In this document: one piece after another, positions 1-7,792 of the stretch
Layout: the number at the start of each line of letters is the position of its first letter
How positions within the stretch are numbered: position 1 is the first letter of the stretch
DNA from: Lewinellaceae bacterium
GTDB taxonomy: Bacteria; Bacteroidota; Bacteroidia; Chitinophagales; Saprospiraceae
Direction: 5' to 3'
Length of the DNA: 64,000 nt
NCBI GenBank assembly: GCA_020636005.1
Contig: JACJYR010000004.1
Coordinates: 186,001-250,000, forward strand
Made by a program: the position numbers and the translations under genes
The notes under the pieces: model-generated
Seen by the model: the letters and a program-made list of their open reading frames with translations, nothing else
Told to the model about the DNA's origin: nothing
Database searches by the model: none

Positions 1-612
1 AAGACGACACTGGTGAAACTGCTGCTGGGCTTTTACGAGCCTTCCAGGGGCAGTATCAAAGTTGGCCAGACCTACCTGAACAGCATCCACCCGGGCGAAT
101 GGCGGGACGAGTGCGGCGCAGTGATGCAGGACGGCTTTATCTTCTCGGATACCATTGCCAGTAATATTGCTGAAAGCGACCCTGAGGGAGTGGACAAAAA
201 GCGCCTGCTGACCGCCGTGCGAACCGCCAATATCCAGGAATTTATCGAGGAGATGCCATTGGGCTACAATACAATGGTAGGTGCCAGGGGCAACGGCCTT
301 AGTCAGGGCCAGCGACAACGGGTGCTCATCGCCAGGGCCATCTACAAAGACCCGGCTTTTTTGTTTTTCGACGAGGCGACCAACGCCCTGGATGCCCACA
401 ACGAGAAGATCATCATGGAAAACCTGAACCGCTTTTTCCAAGGGCGCACCGTTATTGTAGTAGCTCACCGCCTCAGCACTGTAAAAAATGCAGACCAGAT
501 CATCGTACTGGAAAAAGGGAATTTAGTGGAAAAAGGCACCCACGAGGAGCTGACTGCCAGGCGGGGTGCCTATTACCATTTGGTGAAAGAGCAATTGGAA
601 CTGGGGAATTGA
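1..612 (+). CDS. ABC exporter, ATP-binding domain (5' end outside window)
   Basis: C-terminal nucleotide-binding domain of an ABC exporter. The window opens inside the Walker A motif (KTTL), so the membrane part lies upstream and is not visible. The signature LSQGQRQRV, Walker B FLFFDEATNALD and the switch-histidine stretch VVAHRLST are intact, so the ATPase should be functional. A HlyD-type adaptor follows 123 bp downstream on the same strand, which suggests a type I or bacteriocin-type exporter (inference). Whether an N-terminal peptidase domain is present cannot be told. The GTG at position 13 is an internal valine codon, not the start. Confidence 0.9.
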   Translation, partial: KTTLVKLLLGFYEPSRGSIKVGQTYLNSIHPGEWRDECGAVMQDGFIFSDTIASNIAESDPEGVDKKRLLTAVRTANIQEFIEEMPLGYNTMVGARGNGLSQGQRQRVLIARAIYKDPAFLFFDEATNALDAHNEKIIMENLNRFFQGRTVIVVAHRLSTVKNADQIIVLEKGNLVEKGTHEELTARRGAYYHLVKEQLELGN

Positions 613-735
613 AACAGTTTGAAATTGTTTGAGGGTGGTTTGAAGCAGGTTGAGAACCCTATTGAAAAAAATCGCAGGGACAAAACAAACTTCAACCGAT
701 TTCAAAGCAGCCCCAAGCAACAATAGCAATAGAAA

Positions 736-2034
736 ATGCCCATCGAAAACCCATCCGACATACGCCTCAACGAGCGCCGGGAAATAGAGGCCATTATCGG
801 CAACCCGCCAGGCTGGACGCTGCGCTGGGGCATCCTTGTGCTGCTTTTGGGTTTTGCGCTGCTCCTTGTGTTCAGCCATTTCATCAAATATCCCGATGTC
901 GTGCTGGCCCCGGTAGTTTTGACCACGGAACATCCACCTATCCGGGTAACCGCAAAAGCCGATGCGAAAATCAATCTGCTCAAAGTAACCAATGGGAAAC
1001 AGGTGGGAAAAGGCGAACTCCTGGTTGTGTTGGACAACCCTGCCAAAATGGAGGACGTGTTGCAGCTACAAGAATTTTTACACCAATTGGAAGAAAACAG
1101 CCTGTCCGTTTTGCCCAATATAGCTCCCCCTGACCGACTCGAACTGGGAAGTCTCCAGGGAAGCTACGCCCGTTTTATCCAAAGCCTCCAGGACTTGAAA
1201 TACTTTCTTGGGCAAGACATCAACTACCAGAAAATCAGCAACCTGCACAGCCAGATTGCCGAAATCCAGCGGCTGAACCACTCCCTGGAAAGGCAGGAAG
1301 CTATCCTGAGGGAAGAGGTTGGCCTTGCCCGGCAAAACATGGAAAGGGACAGTACGCTGCTGGCCAGGAATTCCCTCAGCAGGCTGGAGTTTGAACAAAG
1401 CCAAACCGCCTACCTGCAAAAGCGCCGGGAGTTGGAATCTCTCCGGTCAGGCGCAACGCAGAACGAACTGCGCATACAGCAGATCAGGGGTCAAATATTG
1501 GAACTGGAGCAAAACCAATCTGATAACCGATCCGAGCGCAACCTGGCCTTCCAGGCAGAACTGAAACAGCTGCAGGGAGAAATTACACTGTGGAAAGAGC
1601 ACTGGTTGATCACTGCCCCGATTGACGGCGAGGTGGCCCTTACCAAGGCATGGAGCGAACAGCAGTATGTGAAAGAGGGCGAAGAGGTACTGACCATTGT
1701 CCCAGTTAAAGCAGCAGGCCCGATAATAGCGAAAGCCCTGCTGCCTGACAGGGGTGCCGGCAAAGTAAGAGAGGGCATGGGCGTCCATATCCGGCTGGAC
1801 GGGTTTCCATACCAGGAATATGGCGTATTGAATGGAAGTGTAAAATATTTAGCCCCCGTGCCGGGCGAGCAAGGGTATGAGGCAGGAATTGAAGTGCCCG
1901 GGGACCTAATTACCAGCTATGGGAAAAATATTCTGTTCAGGCAGGAAATGATGGGGACCGCACGCATTGTCACCAAAGATAAAAGTCTGTTGTCCAGGCT
2001 TTTGAATAAAATTATTTCTGCATTGAAAAATTGA
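736..2034 (+). CDS. HlyD-family membrane fusion (periplasmic adaptor) protein
   Basis: Periplasmic adaptor of a type I secretion or efflux system, 432 aa. A short cytoplasmic N-terminus is followed by one membrane anchor (about residues 31-48), a first biotinyl/lipoyl-like half with PIRVTAKADAKI and a KGELLVVLDNP stretch, a long alpha-helical coiled coil (about 150-280, rich in E, Q, L and R), then the second lipoyl half (TAPIDGEVAL) and a beta-barrel region. This order is typical of HlyD/bacteriocin-secretion adaptors. It lies directly downstream of an ABC exporter ATPase on the same strand, so the two probably form one exporter. No outer-membrane partner is visible in the window. Confidence 0.88.
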   Translation: MPIENPSDIRLNERREIEAIIGNPPGWTLRWGILVLLLGFALLLVFSHFIKYPDVVLAPVVLTTEHPPIRVTAKADAKINLLKVTNGKQVGKGELLVVLDNPAKMEDVLQLQEFLHQLEENSLSVLPNIAPPDRLELGSLQGSYARFIQSLQDLKYFLGQDINYQKISNLHSQIAEIQRLNHSLERQEAILREEVGLARQNMERDSTLLARNSLSRLEFEQSQTAYLQKRRELESLRSGATQNELRIQQIRGQILELEQNQSDNRSERNLAFQAELKQLQGEITLWKEHWLITAPIDGEVALTKAWSEQQYVKEGEEVLTIVPVKAAGPIIAKALLPDRGAGKVREGMGVHIRLDGFPYQEYGVLNGSVKYLAPVPGEQGYEAGIEVPGDLITSYGKNILFRQEMMGTARIVTKDKSLLSRLLNKIISALKN

Positions 2035-2081
2035 TGGCAAGGTGCCACCAGCAAGTACATAGCGTGGGATGCTTATTCCAG

Positions 2082-3221
2082 TTATGATTTTTCAAGGGTG
2101 AAACCAAATGTGGAGCCTACGTTTTTTGTGCTCCGCACATTGATGGTCTGCTTGTGGGCTTCGATGATGTGTTTCACAATGGAAAGCCCGAGGCCCGAAC
2201 CGCCTTGTTCCCTCGACCGGCTCTTGTCCACCCGGTAAAACCGGTCGAAGACGTGGTTGAGGTGTTCGGCAGGGATGCCGATTCCGCTGTCTGCCACTTC
2301 TACCAGCACGTTTTTGTCCATGTCGTAGAAGCTCACTTTGGTCATCCCGTTTTCGTTGCCGTATTTGATGGAATTGTTCAACAAGTTCATCAGCACCTGG
2401 CGGATGTATTCCCGGTCTGCCCTCACCCGGAAATGCTGGTCGGCACCTGGCTTGAAGGCCAGTTTGATGTTTCTTTCAGCGCCTTTAATCTCCAGGTCTT
2501 CAAACACTTCTTCCGTCAACGTTTTGATGTCGAAAGTTTGCATGTCGAGGATGAGTTCGCCTGATTCGAGCCGGGAAATAATCTCCAGGTCCTCGACAAT
2601 GGTGTTGAGGCGATCCACATTTTTAGCGGCCCTTTGCAGGTAGGTTTTGTTGATGCCGGCATCCTCCAAACCGCCGTCCAGCAAAGTTTCGAGATAGCCC
2701 TGGATGTTGAAAATAGGTGTTTTCAGCTCATGTGAAATGTCGCCCAGGAACTTGCGGCGGTAGTCTTGCCAGGTTTTGAGCTGTTGGATTTCCTTTTCCT
2801 GTTTGGCGGCCCATTCCTCCACTTCCTTTTCCACCTCCTCCATGATGTCAGAGCGCATATCCACCGCTTCCTTTTTCTCGGTAGAGGAAAGCTTGTGCTG
2901 GTGTATGCTTTTGTAAATAACCTTGATTTTGCGGTAGATATACTGTTTCAGGTAGTAGCTGAAAATAAGGTAAGAAGCAAAAAACGCAATCGTGCCCATC
3001 ACCAATGGCATCCACCAATTGGTAAGCCTCCTATCAACCAAATCTAACAGCAACCAGAAAAGTGTCAGGATGAAAGCAACGGAAAGGGAGGAAAAGATGG
3101 CAATGCGCTGAGGGGTTGGGTTTTTCAGGTTTTGTTTGGAAAAAAACTCGACGTCTTTGATGGGAAGGTTGAAGTTGAACAGGCTTGATTGGCCATTGCC
3201 GGTTGCCAAATCCTTTTTCAT
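2082..3221 (-). CDS. PhoR-like sensor histidine kinase
   Basis: Membrane sensor kinase, 379 aa from the chosen start. Two hydrophobic segments (about residues 41-62 and 71-87) with a short loop are followed by a coiled linker, the H-box FLGDISHELKTP (phospho-acceptor His about residue 164), N-box LMNLLNNSIKYG, and G boxes VADSGIGIP and GGSGLGLSIV. The family pairs with OmpR/PhoB-type regulators, and such a gene lies immediately upstream. I prefer the ATG at 3221, which leaves 4 nt after the regulator stop. The longer open frame starting at 3275 would overlap the regulator by 50 nt. The ligand is unknown; the minimal periplasmic loop suggests membrane or partner sensing. Confidence 0.9.
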   Translation of the reverse strand: MKKDLATGNGQSSLFNFNLPIKDVEFFSKQNLKNPTPQRIAIFSSLSVAFILTLFWLLLDLVDRRLTNWWMPLVMGTIAFFASYLIFSYYLKQYIYRKIKVIYKSIHQHKLSSTEKKEAVDMRSDIMEEVEKEVEEWAAKQEKEIQQLKTWQDYRRKFLGDISHELKTPIFNIQGYLETLLDGGLEDAGINKTYLQRAAKNVDRLNTIVEDLEIISRLESGELILDMQTFDIKTLTEEVFEDLEIKGAERNIKLAFKPGADQHFRVRADREYIRQVLMNLLNNSIKYGNENGMTKVSFYDMDKNVLVEVADSGIGIPAEHLNHVFDRFYRVDKSRSREQGGSGLGLSIVKHIIEAHKQTINVRSTKNVGSTFGFTLEKS

Positions 3222-3225
3222 ATCA

Positions 3226-3912
3226 TCAGAATTCGAAGCGGTATCCGATTCCTTTAATGGTTTTAATGTAATCATCGCCTAATTTTTCCCGCAATTTACG
3301 AATATGTACGTCAATGGTGCGGTTGCCCACGATAACATCGGTGCCCCAGACTTTGTTGAAAATTTCCTCGCGGGTGAACACCTTACCGGGCTTGCTGACA
3401 AGGAGGTTTAAAAGTTCAAATTCCTTTTTGGCCAGTTCAATCTCTTCGTCGCCCCGTTTTACGAGCACTTTTTCCTTGTCGATGGTGAGGTCGCCCACTT
3501 CGGTGATGGTGCTGGAAGATTCATCCTCCGGGATACGGCCCTTTCTGCGGAGCAGTGCCTTTACCCGGCTCATCAGCACCCTGGGCTTGATGGGTTTGGT
3601 GATGTAGTCGTCGCCGCCGACATCAAGGGCGGCAATATGGGAATAGTCCTCTTCACGGGCAGTGAGGAAAGCAATCAAGGTTTTATCAAATTCTTTGTTG
3701 TCCCGCAGCCGCCTGCACACCTCGACGCCGTCCATTTGAGGCATCATAATGTCCAGTATAATGAGGTTCGGCATCTCCTTTTCCGCTTTTTTCAACCCCT
3801 CTTCGCCGTTGTTGGCGGTGGTCACGTGGAAACCTTCCTTTTTGAGGTTATAGGTCAATATTTCCAAAATATCAGGTTCGTCGTCAACCACCAAGATTTT
3901 GACTTCATCCAT
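3226..3912 (-). CDS. OmpR/PhoB-family response regulator
   Basis: DNA-binding response regulator, 228 aa. The receiver domain (about 1-120) has the acidic pair DD at 10-11, phospho-acceptor Asp in ILDIMMPQMDG (about residue 54) and the conserved Lys in KPIKPR. A winged-helix effector domain follows (about 130-228) with the recognition region NRTIDVHIRKLREKLG and the terminal beta hairpin IGYRF. It is co-directional with the histidine kinase 4 nt downstream, so the two are almost certainly cotranscribed and translationally linked. It resembles the PhoB/KdpE subgroup; the regulon cannot be read from sequence. Confidence 0.93.
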   Translation of the reverse strand: MDEVKILVVDDEPDILEILTYNLKKEGFHVTTANNGEEGLKKAEKEMPNLIILDIMMPQMDGVEVCRRLRDNKEFDKTLIAFLTAREEDYSHIAALDVGGDDYITKPIKPRVLMSRVKALLRRKGRIPEDESSSTITEVGDLTIDKEKVLVKRGDEEIELAKKEFELLNLLVSKPGKVFTREEIFNKVWGTDVIVGNRTIDVHIRKLREKLGDDYIKTIKGIGYRFEF

Positions 3913-4020
3913 GCATTAAGACTTGATTAAGTGTTGGCAAAGGTAGTATGTTGCTTACGGCACAATGCCGGGCTTGGTTTAAGAAATCGTTAAGTTATGC
4001 TTTCAGATCGCACGTTAAGT

Positions 4021-4428
4021 TTACTCATAGCCATCAGGCGTTGCGGTCTCGTTCATATCCACCCGCATTTTTTCCAGGTTAGCGGCCACTTTTTCATACA
4101 AGTTGCCAAATTTTTCAGGATCCCGCATCAGGATGGCCAGGGTGGTGTCGAAATCGGCCTGTTCTACATGGTGGATGGCAAAAATCTCCCCATAGTATTT
4201 TATGGCCACGGAATCTTTTGCCTTGCCATTCAGGCCCTCTAACGCTGCCTCGGCAATATGCACATCGGTGAGGATTTCGATAAGTTTTTCGTCGGGGATT
4301 GGGGGGGCAGCCTCTTTTCCGCAACCTGATAAGCCAACAAGCAACAAGGTTGCAGCCATCAGTTTTACAATGGGAAAATATTGAAACGAAACCCACTGCG
4401 ATGCTGAATATTTCAACAGGTTCGTCAT
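4021..4428 (-). CDS. DUF4296 domain lipoprotein
   Basis: Small predicted lipoprotein of about 135 aa. A hydrophobic signal segment ends in the lipobox LSGC, then a helical domain begins with PDEKLIEILTDVHIAEAAL, the pattern of the Bacteroidota family DUF4296 (function unknown). I place the start at 4428, where ATG overlaps the TGA of the upstream phosphatase gene as ATGA, implying translational coupling. The frame stays open upstream to 4491, but that part lies inside the phosphatase gene. A role at the cell envelope is inference. Confidence 0.75.
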   Translation of the reverse strand: MTNLLKYSASQWVSFQYFPIVKLMAATLLLVGLSGCGKEAAPPIPDEKLIEILTDVHIAEAALEGLNGKAKDSVAIKYYGEIFAIHHVEQADFDTTLAILMRDPEKFGNLYEKVAANLEKMRVDMNETATPDGYE

Positions 4429-4919
4429 GAATACTGTTTTGGGGAAAAATAATCGGACACCACTGCGTTTTGCGCCGAAAAATCCGGCCACCGTAGGGCT
4501 GTCGAAGCGATGCCGACTATGCCGCAGGTAGGCACATTTCCAATGAAATCTTTGGTGAATAAATTCGCCACACTGGTAAAGGTGGGGTTATGGCCAAATA
4601 TCATAACCGTTTGATAGGTTTCCGGCAGCGTGTTGATCAAATGGAGGATGGTTTGTGGGATGGATTCGTAGATTTCGTCCCTGATGAAAAAGTCTTCTCC
4701 ATCAACCCCCAGTTCCAGTTTAAAATAATTGGCCGTTGTCAAGGCCCTTACAGCGGGGCTGGTCAGGATAGCATCGGGTTTTATGCCCTTTCCTTTTACC
4801 AATTTGGCCATAAAGGGCGCATCCTGCTGCCCCCGCTCGTTCAATGGCCTTTCTATATCCCTCAAACCGGGATGATCCCAACTTGATTTTGCGTGCCTTA
4901 CCAAAAAAACCTGCTTCAT
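4425..4919 (-). CDS. SixA-like phosphohistidine phosphatase (histidine phosphatase superfamily)
   Basis: Member of the histidine phosphatase (RHG) superfamily, 164 aa. The catalytic VRHAKSSW is at residues 7-14, the ERPLNERG motif follows, and the second catalytic His lies in MIFGHNP (about residue 109). Short proteins of this shape resemble E. coli SixA, which dephosphorylates phosphohistidine domains. The exact substrate here is unproven. Its 3' end overlaps the DUF4296 gene by 4 nt (ATGA). It is divergent from the SWIM protein gene at 5080. Confidence 0.85.
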   Translation of the reverse strand: MKQVFLVRHAKSSWDHPGLRDIERPLNERGQQDAPFMAKLVKGKGIKPDAILTSPAVRALTTANYFKLELGVDGEDFFIRDEIYESIPQTILHLINTLPETYQTVMIFGHNPTFTSVANLFTKDFIGNVPTCGIVGIASTALRWPDFSAQNAVVSDYFSPKQYS

Positions 4920-5079
4920 AAAGAACTGATTTTAAACAATTTAATCCTTCGTTTTTTAGGAACGGCATCAAAGTTAAGCAATTCCGGTTGAGTTAATCCC
5001 GATACGCCCGTAACTTTGCCGTTTTGCCCGTAGCGCAAGGCGTGGCCTCTTCATTTATCAAAAAAACAGCATCCTGCTC

Positions 5080-6750
5080 GTGAACTTTTTACTGGACAAC
5101 CTTGAATTGGAACTGGAAGAATCCTGCCTGATAGCAGGTGAAAAACTGCTGGAGGACGGTAAGGTGGGCCAACTGACCACACATGAACGTAACCTGTGGG
5201 TGGCAAAAGTGGATCAACTGGAAGTTGAAATGCACATCACGCCGTCAAGGGTCAAGGCCTGTTCCTGCGAGTGCGTAGCTTACATGGACAGCGGCATGTG
5301 CGGGCATATTGCAGCCGGGCTGTTGGCTTTGCGGAAATTCATTTCAACCAGGAAAGAACAACGCCCCAATACCGCAAAACGCAACCAGTTTTATCAAAAA
5401 CTGACCACCGCCTCCATCCTTCAGAACATTGACTCTGAATCGTTGGCTGCCTTTGTGGGGCAGTACGCAAAAAGCAACCGCAACTTTGCGCTGGCTTTCA
5501 AGGCCCGTTTTGCTTCTGCCGTGCCCATGTACGATAACAAGGAAAAATACGCTCAATTGCTCGAAACGACCATCCTGGCATTCCGAAAAAAGGACGACCA
5601 CATCAGTGCCTCCGGGGCTATCCAACTCTTAAAAACCGTTCAAGAATTATTGGGACAGGCAGACGACGCCATCTCATTGGAACACTTTGCGGAGGGCTGG
5701 GCTATTTTGCAGGGAATCTTATCAAAAATAACCCCATTGCTTCGAAAAATAGAAGGGGAAGCGGAAAGGTTCAACGAACAGATTTCCGTTGCGCTGGTTC
5801 AGGTAGAGGCCCTGTTGTCGAAACCGCTCCCGCCTGCCCTGCGGGAAGAAATAGGGACTTTTTTCCTGGAAGAATGTACCCGCCCCGCTTACCGGATCAA
5901 TGATTTTTCAAAACGGTTGTTTTCAGTGTTGAACGTATTAGCGGACGATGACGACAAGGCCGGAATTTTTCTGCAAACGCTTGATAATGAGCTGGAAAGA
6001 AAAGCCCTGCCCGCTGCATACCACAGGGTGGTGCTTTTTGCAAAACTGTCTGTTTTGGAGAAACCGGGCTTGGCCGGAGAGGCTGACAAATTCCTGGTGG
6101 AATGCCTGGCCGATACTTCCCTCCTGATGCAGGTCGTAGAAAGCGCCATCGAACATGGGAAACCGCAAAAGGTAAAATCCCTGGCTGAAAAAGGGCTGCG
6201 GTTCGTGAAGGATGGAGAAGACAAAATGAAGCTTGAAGGCGTGCTGTTGTCAGTTTCCGTCACTGAAAAAAATCCGGAGAACATCGTTCAAAATGCACGG
6301 CAATTGTTTCTGGAGACTTATGAGCTTGAATATTTCCGGCTTTGCAAGCAACACCAGCTTGGGGATTGGGCTTTGTTTTTTACAAAATTGGAGGCCGACC
6401 TGCTAAAGCAAAATGCACCATTTGAAACGCTGGCAGGCCTGTATGCAGAGGAAGGCTGTTTTGAACAACTGCTTGATGTGCTGGAAAAAATGGGTTCTCT
6501 GGACTCCATTTACCAATATGCCCAAACGTTGGCAAAAACACACGCCACCGGTCTTTTAGCTTTGTACATAAAATTGTTGAACAGCTATCTTTCCAACCAT
6601 TTGGGCATAAAGCCTTCGTTGAAGGTTCAGGGAATCTTGTCCCACCTCCACCAAATAGGCGCACCAAAAATTGCAGAAGCCCTGGTCGTTTTTTTGAAAG
6701 AAAAATACCCGGCAAGGCTTGCACCGATAGAAGAGTTGGAGGTTATTTAA
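5080..6750 (+). CDS. SWIM zinc-finger protein
   Basis: Protein of 556 aa with a SWIM zinc finger near the N-terminus: the cysteines in ACSCECVAY and the CGH at about residues 65-75 give the CxC...CxH pattern. The rest is alpha-helical, resembling helical repeats, with no catalytic motif I recognise. SWIM domains bind nucleic acid or protein; no specific role can be assigned. The likely start is GTG at 5080, since no ATG fits before the conserved region. The gene stands alone between divergent sixA and the sirtuin gene 70 bp downstream. Confidence 0.8.
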   Translation: MNFLLDNLELELEESCLIAGEKLLEDGKVGQLTTHERNLWVAKVDQLEVEMHITPSRVKACSCECVAYMDSGMCGHIAAGLLALRKFISTRKEQRPNTAKRNQFYQKLTTASILQNIDSESLAAFVGQYAKSNRNFALAFKARFASAVPMYDNKEKYAQLLETTILAFRKKDDHISASGAIQLLKTVQELLGQADDAISLEHFAEGWAILQGILSKITPLLRKIEGEAERFNEQISVALVQVEALLSKPLPPALREEIGTFFLEECTRPAYRINDFSKRLFSVLNVLADDDDKAGIFLQTLDNELERKALPAAYHRVVLFAKLSVLEKPGLAGEADKFLVECLADTSLLMQVVESAIEHGKPQKVKSLAEKGLRFVKDGEDKMKLEGVLLSVSVTEKNPENIVQNARQLFLETYELEYFRLCKQHQLGDWALFFTKLEADLLKQNAPFETLAGLYAEEGCFEQLLDVLEKMGSLDSIYQYAQTLAKTHATGLLALYIKLLNSYLSNHLGIKPSLKVQGILSHLHQIGAPKIAEALVVFLKEKYPARLAPIEELEVI

Positions 6751-6819
6751 ACGGCTTCAAACAATTTCAAAATAATTCAATCGACTTCAAACAATTTCAA
6801 GCAACTCCACCCAGGTTTT

Positions 6820-7515
6820 ATGAAAAAGAAAATTGTCGTCCTGTCCGGCGCAGGCATGAGCGCCGAAAGTGGCATCAAGACCTTTCGGGATGCCGATGGC
6901 CTTTGGGAAAACCACGACATCATGGAAGTGGCCACACCAGAAGGTTGGCGCCGCAACATGGAACTAGTCCTGGAATTTTACAACCAGCGCAGACGCCAAC
7001 TTTTTGAAGTACAGCCAAATGCCGGCCACAAGGCGCTGGTAGATTTGGAGGCCGTCCACGAGGTGGATATCGTAACCCAAAACGTGGATGACCTCCACGA
7101 AAGGGCGGGCAGTACAAGGGTGCTGCACCTGCATGGCGAACTGGCCAAAGCCAGGAGCACGTTCGATGAACGCCTTGTTTATGAGTGGAAGAAAGACATC
7201 CTGGTGGGAGACAAGTGCGAAAAGGGAAGCCAGCTTCGTCCGCACATCGTATGGTTTGGAGAGGAGGTGCCGATGCTCGAACCCGCTATTGATTTGATGG
7301 ACAAAGCGGATATAGCCATCATCATCGGCACCTCTATGCAGGTGTATCCCGCTGCCGGGCTGATAGGGTATGCAAATCCCGATACAGCCATTTTTTACAT
7401 CGACCCAAAACCCGCTATCAATTATGAACTGCGACTGATGAAGAACCTGGAAGTCTTGGCTGAGAACGCCTCGACCGGGGTGCGAAAAGTGGTAGATCGG
7501 CTATTAGGGACATAA
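6820..7515 (+). CDS. CobB/SIRT5-type NAD-dependent protein deacylase
   Basis: Sirtuin of 231 aa that removes acyl groups from lysines using NAD. Seen: GAGMSAESGI and FRDADGLW (NAD binding), TQNVDDLHERAG, and catalytic His105 in HLHGE. The FYNQRRRQL segment puts Tyr54 and Arg57 where SIRT5/CobB use them to bind succinyl or malonyl groups, so desuccinylase activity is plausible (inference). Odd: the zinc module is degenerate. Between HLHGE and RPHIVWFGE only one Cys is present (GDKCEKGS) instead of four. The rest of the fold is intact, so I call it functional rather than broken. Confidence 0.92.
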   Translation: MKKKIVVLSGAGMSAESGIKTFRDADGLWENHDIMEVATPEGWRRNMELVLEFYNQRRRQLFEVQPNAGHKALVDLEAVHEVDIVTQNVDDLHERAGSTRVLHLHGELAKARSTFDERLVYEWKKDILVGDKCEKGSQLRPHIVWFGEEVPMLEPAIDLMDKADIAIIIGTSMQVYPAAGLIGYANPDTAIFYIDPKPAINYELRLMKNLEVLAENASTGVRKVVDRLLGT

Positions 7516-7587
7516 AAAAAGGCAAGCTGCTATCCTCAACAGCTTACCCGAAAACAGTCTATGAGAAAACGTTGTGTAGATTTTTAG

Positions 7588-7787
7588 AAGTGAGGGGTGA
7601 GGAGTGAGAAGTGAGGAGTGAGGAAATGTTTTATCAAAAAGACCTTCATTACGATTTAAGACTGACGAATTACGATTTTAAAAGTATTCAAAATACTAAC
7701 CGTTTATACTTAAGGTATCGTTGCAATCGTAAACCGTTAATTGGTGGTTATGATTGAACCTCTTCTCACCTCTCACTCCTCACTTCT
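7588..7787. repeat. Imperfect inverted repeat of GTGAGG-type units flanking about 140 bp
   Basis: A purine-rich stretch made of GTGAG/GAAGTGAG units (7588-7625) is mirrored in inverted orientation by a pyrimidine-rich stretch (7757-7787). The two arms match over about 30 bases with several mismatches. The interior is AT-rich and non-coding and holds a second short dispersed repeat (7701-7732). This covers the gap between the convergent sirtuin and ribonucleotide reductase genes. It may be a degenerate mobile repeat; no ORF is credible here. Confidence 0.6.
7701..7732 (-). repeat. Short dispersed repeat, copy 1 (copy 2 at 21646)
   Basis: Read on the minus strand this stretch is about 85 percent identical over 32 bases to 21646-21678, sharing the core AACGATACCT followed by TATAAAC. 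Both copies sit just downstream of minus-strand genes or next to their 3' ends. Function unknown. Confidence 0.6.
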
Positions 7788-7792
7788 TATTT

